Source of the DNA: Mycobacterium haemophilum DSM 44634
Lineage (GTDB): Bacteria; Actinomycetota; Actinomycetes; Mycobacteriales; Mycobacteriaceae
Direction of reading: 5' to 3'
NCBI RefSeq assembly: GCF_000340435.2
Contig: NZ_CP011883.2
Location: 1,534,687 to 1,598,686, forward strand
Length of the DNA: 64,000 nt
Shown: positions 60,526-64,000 of the stretch, piece after piece
Numbering within the stretch: the first letter of the stretch is position 1
Layout: each line of letters begins with the position of its first letter
Program-made: the position numbers and the translations under genes
Notes under the pieces: model-generated
What the model was told of the DNA's origin: nothing
What the model saw: only the letters and a program-made list of their open reading frames with translations
Database searches by the model: none

Positions 60526-62670
60526 ATGGCGCAAGTCCCCGACCGTGAAAAAGCCCTCGAGCTGGCGATGGCCCAGATCGAGAAAAACCACGGCAAAGGT
60601 TCGGTGATGCGTCTCGGTGACGAGATGCGTCAGCCGATTTCGGTCATTCCGACCGGGTCCATCGCACTGGACGTGGCCCTGGGTATCGGCGGTCTGCCAC
60701 GTGGCCGGGTCGTGGAAATTTACGGCCCGGAGTCCTCGGGTAAGACCACTGTTGCACTGCACGCGGTGGCCAACGCCCAGGCGGCCGGCGGTGTCGCAGC
60801 GTTCATCGACGCCGAGCACGCCCTGGACCCGGAGTACGCCAAGAAGCTTGGCGTTGACACCGATTCCCTGCTGGTTAGTCAACCTGACACCGGTGAACAA
60901 GCCCTCGAGATCGCTGACATGCTGATCCGTTCTGGCGCGCTCGACATTGTGGTCATCGACTCGGTCGCGGCGCTGGTGCCGCGCGCGGAGCTCGAAGGTG
61001 AGATGGGGGACAGCCATGTCGGACTGCAAGCCCGGTTGATGAGTCAGGCGCTGCGGAAGATGACTGGTGCGCTGAATAATTCGGGAACCACGGCGATCTT
61101 CATCAACCAGCTGAGGGAAAAAATCGGTGTGATGTTCGGGTGTGGATCCTGGTACACCAATGTCACGCTGGCCGACGGATCGACTGAGAAGCTCGGCAAG
61201 ATTGTGAACCAGAAGATGGACGTCGAGGTCTTGTCATACGACTTCGAATCCGGGCAAATTGTGCCACGCAGAGTAACCAATTGGTTTAACAACGGGAGAA
61301 CGGAAGAGTTCCTGCACTTCAAGGTCGATCGAGCAGGAAGCGGGACGGGACGTGGGCATGCCAGCTTGGCGATGACTCGCAACCATCTCATCCGAACCCC
61401 CGGTGGGTGGCGTGAAGCTGAAGACATAAGTGTCGGCGATCGAGTGATGTTGGCACAGCCAAGCCTGCTCAGTGATCAGCAGTGGGAAGTCGTGCTGGGT
61501 TCGTTGATGGGCGATGGGTGCCTATCCCCGCCAGCTCGACAGGATTCTGAGAGCGCACGACTCCGCATAGGACACGGAGCCCGGCAGGCGGCATATCTTG
61601 ATTGGAAAGTCTCTCTGCTTGAGAACATCCCACACAGTCGCACCGTGAACAGCAAGGGTGCAGTGTTCGCCGACTTCTCCCCGCTCGCGGAACTCCATGA
61701 ATTGCGAAGCGCGATGTATTTGGGTGATGGAAAAAAGTTCCTCTCCGAGGAGTATCTCAAGGCGCTAACCCCGTTGGCTCTGGCCATCTGGTATATGGAC
61801 GATGGTTCGTTCAGCCTCCGCTCCAAGGGCCTGCAGCGGCGCACACAAGGCGGAAGCGGGCGAATTGAGATCTGTGTTGAGGCGATGAGCGAGGGTTCGC
61901 AAGTGCGCCTCCGTGACTATCTGCGCGATACTCACAGCCTCGATGTACGACTGCGGAAGGCCGGTGCGGCCGCCAAAGCCGTGTTGGTGTTCTCTACCGC
62001 GGCTACCGCGCAGTTTCAGGAACTAGTGGCGCCTTACATATCGCCATGCATGGAGTACAAGCTGTTGCCTCGGTTCCGTGGCCACAGCATAGTGGCGCCA
62101 AGGTTCGTCGAACCAACTATGGAGCTTATGCCGGCGCGCGTCACCGAGATCGAGTCGAAGACGGATTACCCTATCATGAGCCGCTTCGACATCGAGGTCG
62201 AGGGTTCGCACAATTACTTCGCCGACGGAGTGATGGTTCATAACTCGCCCGAAACCACAACCGGTGGAAAGGCTTTGAAGTTCTACGCGTCGGTGCGCCT
62301 GGACGTGCGTCGGATCGAGACCCTCAAGGACGGCACCGATGCGGTCGGCAACCGTACTCGGGTCAAAGTGGTCAAGAACAAGGTTTCGCCGCCCTTCAAA
62401 CAGGCCGAGTTCGACATCCTTTACGGCAAGGGCATTTCCAGGGAGGGCTCGCTGATCGATATGGGTGTGGACCAGGGCTTTATCCGCAAGTCCGGGTCCT
62501 GGTTTACCTACGAAGGCGAGCAGCTTGGCCAGGGTAAGGAAAATGCGCGCAACTTCTTGCTGGAGAACGCCGACGTGGCCAACGAGATCGAGAAGAAGAT
62601 CAAGGAAAAGCTTGGCATTGGCGCGGTCGTGACCGATGACGACATCTTGCCCGCCCCCGTCGATTTCTGA
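60526..62670 (+). CDS. recA: RecA precursor with an in-frame intein
   Basis: Homologous-recombination and SOS-response recombinase. The 714-aa precursor is two RecA exteins split by a 368-aa intein; spliced RecA would be 346 aa. Walker A GPESSGKT is at residues 67-74, and the L1/L2 regions are split around VMFG/SPETTTGGKALKFYA. Start ATG with AGGAGA 8 bases upstream (MAQVPDREKALELAMAQIEK). The C-terminal extein continues through YGKGISREGSLIDMGV to ILPAPVDF. recX overlaps its last 35 bp. Functional RecA needs protein splicing. Confidence 0.95.
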   Translation: MAQVPDREKALELAMAQIEKNHGKGSVMRLGDEMRQPISVIPTGSIALDVALGIGGLPRGRVVEIYGPESSGKTTVALHAVANAQAAGGVAAFIDAEHALDPEYAKKLGVDTDSLLVSQPDTGEQALEIADMLIRSGALDIVVIDSVAALVPRAELEGEMGDSHVGLQARLMSQALRKMTGALNNSGTTAIFINQLREKIGVMFGCGSWYTNVTLADGSTEKLGKIVNQKMDVEVLSYDFESGQIVPRRVTNWFNNGRTEEFLHFKVDRAGSGTGRGHASLAMTRNHLIRTPGGWREAEDISVGDRVMLAQPSLLSDQQWEVVLGSLMGDGCLSPPARQDSESARLRIGHGARQAAYLDWKVSLLENIPHSRTVNSKGAVFADFSPLAELHELRSAMYLGDGKKFLSEEYLKALTPLALAIWYMDDGSFSLRSKGLQRRTQGGSGRIEICVEAMSEGSQVRLRDYLRDTHSLDVRLRKAGAAAKAVLVFSTAATAQFQELVAPYISPCMEYKLLPRFRGHSIVAPRFVEPTMELMPARVTEIESKTDYPIMSRFDIEVEGSHNYFADGVMVHNSPETTTGGKALKFYASVRLDVRRIETLKDGTDAVGNRTRVKVVKNKVSPPFKQAEFDILYGKGISREGSLIDMGVDQGFIRKSGSWFTYEGEQLGQGKENARNFLLENADVANEIEKKIKEKLGIGAVVTDDDILPAPVDF
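61141..62244 (+). mobile_element. RecA intein with LAGLIDADG homing-endonuclease domain
   Basis: A 368-residue intein begins at Cys206 (CGSWYTNVTLADGSTEKLGK) and ends GVMVHN, followed by Ser as the +1 residue. All splicing blocks are present: Cys1, block B TRNHLI, block F FDIEVEGSHNYF and block G VHN with the terminal Asn. Two dodecapeptides, VVLGSLMGDGCL and LAIWYMDDGSF, carry the catalytic Asp residues, so the endonuclease may be active. The insertion site (after EKIGVMFG) is the one I know from M. leprae and M. gastri-type RecA inteins, not that of M. tuberculosis. Size also fits the M. leprae one (365 aa). Confidence 0.95.
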
Positions 62671-63151
62671 TCGCGAAGAGCAGGCGCGGGCATTGTGCCT
62701 GCGCCTGCTCACCGCAAGATCGCGAACCCGAGCCGAGCTCCTCGGCCAGCTGGCGAAACGCGGATACGCCGACGACGTCAGCGACCGGGTCCTGGATCGG
62801 CTGGCCGCTGTTGGCCTGGTGGACGACACTGACTTCGCCGAACAGTGGGTGCGGTCTCGGCGGGTGAACGCGGGAAAGAGCAAGCGCGCGTTGGCTGCTG
62901 AACTGCACGCTAAGGGTGTCGACAATGACGTGATCACCACGGTGTTGAACGGGATCGACGCCGGTGCCGAGCGGGAGCGGGCTGAGCAGCTGGTGCGAGT
63001 CAGACTGCGGCGAGAGGCACTCGGCGCCGACGACGCACGGGTGAGTCGTCGGCTGGTGGCGATGCTGGCCCGCCGCGGATACAGCCAGACCACTGCATGC
63101 GAGGTGGTTGTTGCCGAGCTGGCTGCCGAACGGGAGCGGCGTCGGGTCTAG
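62636..63151 (+). CDS. recX: RecA regulatory protein RecX
   Basis: A 171-aa inhibitor of RecA filament activity made of three-helix repeats: LCLRLLTARSRTRAELLGQL, VLDRLAAVGLVDDTDFAEQW and ARVSRRLVAMLARRGYSQTT. It starts at ATG 62636 inside the recA 3' end, so its translation depends on recA. Length and overlap equal those in M. tuberculosis. Confidence 0.95.
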   Translation: MTTSCPPPSISDREEQARALCLRLLTARSRTRAELLGQLAKRGYADDVSDRVLDRLAAVGLVDDTDFAEQWVRSRRVNAGKSKRALAAELHAKGVDNDVITTVLNGIDAGAERERAEQLVRVRLRREALGADDARVSRRLVAMLARRGYSQTTACEVVVAELAAERERRRV

Positions 63152-63156
63152 GGCTC

Positions 63157-63236
63157 AGCTGGTGGCGACCCGCCCCCCCGCAAGCGGGAGGTACCCCCAG
63201 CGCCTGGCTCCGCCGCGCTGGCGATCGCCACTAGCT
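63157..63236. repeat. Dispersed repeat, family Q variant with internal hairpins
   Basis: Terminal arms AGCTGGTGGCGAC (63157-63169) and GCGATCGCCACTAGCT (63221-63236) are inverted repeats. Between them lie CCCGCAAGCGGGAGGTACCC and CTGGCTCCGCCGCGCTGG. On the minus strand it reads CTAGTGGCGATCGCCAGCGC then GGCGGAGCC, the same lead-in as other family Q copies. It fills the gap from recX to miaB. Confidence 0.75.
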
Positions 63237-63278
63237 GCGGGTTAATCCGGTGGGCCCCGGTCGCCGTACCATGTCTCC

Positions 63279-64000
63279 GTGACTTCGATGGCGGCGCGAG
63301 ATACCACGGGCGTGGCGGGCCCCAGCACTCAGGCTGGGCCGGCGCCCGCGCGCACCTATCAGGTCCGCACCTACGGTTGCCAGATGAACGTCCACGATTC
63401 CGAGCGGTTGGCGGGCCTGCTCGAAGCCGCCGGCTACCAGCGAGCGGCTGACGACTCAGATGTTGGAGACGCCGATGTGGTGGTCTTCAACACCTGCGCT
63501 GTTCGTGAGAACGCCGACAACAAGCTCTACGGCAACCTCAGCCACCTGGCGCCGCGCAAGCGACACAATCCCGACATGCAAATCGCGGTCGGCGGCTGCC
63601 TGGCCCAGAAAGACCAACACGCGGTGCTGAGCAAGGCGCCGTGGGTCGATGTTGTTTTCGGCACTCACAACCTGGGATCGTTACCCACGCTGCTCGAACG
63701 GGCTCGCCACAACAAGGTCGCCCAGGTGGAAATCGTCGAGGCGCTGCAACAGTTTCCGTCGGCGCTGCCGAGTGCCCGCGAATCCGCTTATGCTGCTTGG
63801 GTTTCCATCTCCGTTGGATGCAACAACAGCTGCACCTTCTGCATTGTCCCGTCGCTGCGGGGTAAGGAGGTCGACCGCAGTCCGGCGGACATCCTGGCCG
63901 AGGTGGGAGCACTGGTGGCTGACGGCGTCCTCGAAATAACCCTGTTGGGGCAGAACGTCAACGCTTACGGGGTCTCTTTCGCTGACCCGGCGCTGCCCCG
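63279..64000 (+). CDS. miaB: tRNA-2-methylthio-N6-dimethylallyladenosine synthase, 3' part outside the window
   Basis: Radical-SAM methylthiotransferase acting on i6A37 of tRNA. The visible N-terminal 240 residues hold the UPF0004 domain (YQVRTYGCQMNVHDSERLAG, VVFNTCAVRENADNKLYGNL, VGGCLAQKD, three conserved Cys of the first cluster) and the start of the radical-SAM core with CNNSCTFCIVPSLRGKE. GTG start (VTSMAARDTTGVAGPS). The TRAM domain and C-terminus lie beyond 64000. Confidence 0.93.
   Translation, partial: MTSMAARDTTGVAGPSTQAGPAPARTYQVRTYGCQMNVHDSERLAGLLEAAGYQRAADDSDVGDADVVVFNTCAVRENADNKLYGNLSHLAPRKRHNPDMQIAVGGCLAQKDQHAVLSKAPWVDVVFGTHNLGSLPTLLERARHNKVAQVEIVEALQQFPSALPSARESAYAAWVSISVGCNNSCTFCIVPSLRGKEVDRSPADILAEVGALVADGVLEITLLGQNVNAYGVSFADPALP

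Overview
The window is high-GC DNA from a slow-growing Mycobacterium close to, but not inside, the M. tuberculosis complex. Most genes are near-identical in type, length and order to the M. tuberculosis H37Rv stretch from infB (Rv2839c) to miaB (Rv2733c), read on the minus strand of that genome. PE and PPE proteins, ClgR/Psp, PptT, a 13E12-type HNH protein and paired ThyA/ThyX all fit. The recA intein sits after residue 205 and is 368 aa long. That is the site and size I recall for M. leprae and M. gastri-like species, and differs from the 440-aa M. tuberculosis intein. H37Rv comparisons here are from memory, not from a search.

Layout. 1-3715: translation factors infB (partial, with two local frame breaks), rbfA and the DHH phosphoesterase nrnA. 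3742-8579: a rearranged block with a 480-aa archaeal/eukaryotic-type prolyl-tRNA synthetase, a small echA16-like remnant, DUF2277 and DUF1802 proteins, a CocE/NonD hydrolase and an exported protein. In H37Rv about 40 kb lies here (dinF, ugp, CRISPR-csm and more), and none of that is seen. 8650-14833: phosphoesterase-pptT-truB, ltp1, sirR/mntR, ribF, rpsO. 15169-19946: gpsI, pepR and a nitronate monooxygenase-like gene. 20039-24527: ald/aldR and a possible di-iron protein with its reductase. 24540-29988: a 13E12 HNH gene, a frameshifted UPF0158 gene, the dapB operon and an AMP-forming acyl-CoA ligase.

30388-36849 is the most variable part. It holds a PE/PPE pair, a secreted protein with three CX5C modules, fabG with a collapsed acyl-CoA dehydrogenase plus an intact one, a sulfotransferase and a GtrA protein. 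36857-40283 returns to core genes (dienelactone hydrolase, thyA-dfrA) plus a YcaQ-like glycosylase.

40306-45979 is a compact accessory operon: hsdM, hsdS (no hsdR), a small lipoprotein, a fold-III PLP decarboxylase and a MATE exporter. The last three genes overlap one another. This is the best candidate for an undescribed system, with the second-type ProRS next.

46133-64000 is core again: thyX-dapA-rnj, a three-gene minus-strand operon (monooxygenase, SDR, methyltransferase), ftsK, argA, pgsA3, the clgR-pspA-pspM stress operon, ephG, a glycosyltransferase, recA (intein-bearing, behind a clear SOS box), recX and the start of miaB. Many intergenic gaps carry members of two dispersed palindromic repeat families. 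No rRNA, tRNA, CRISPR array or complete insertion sequence was recognised.
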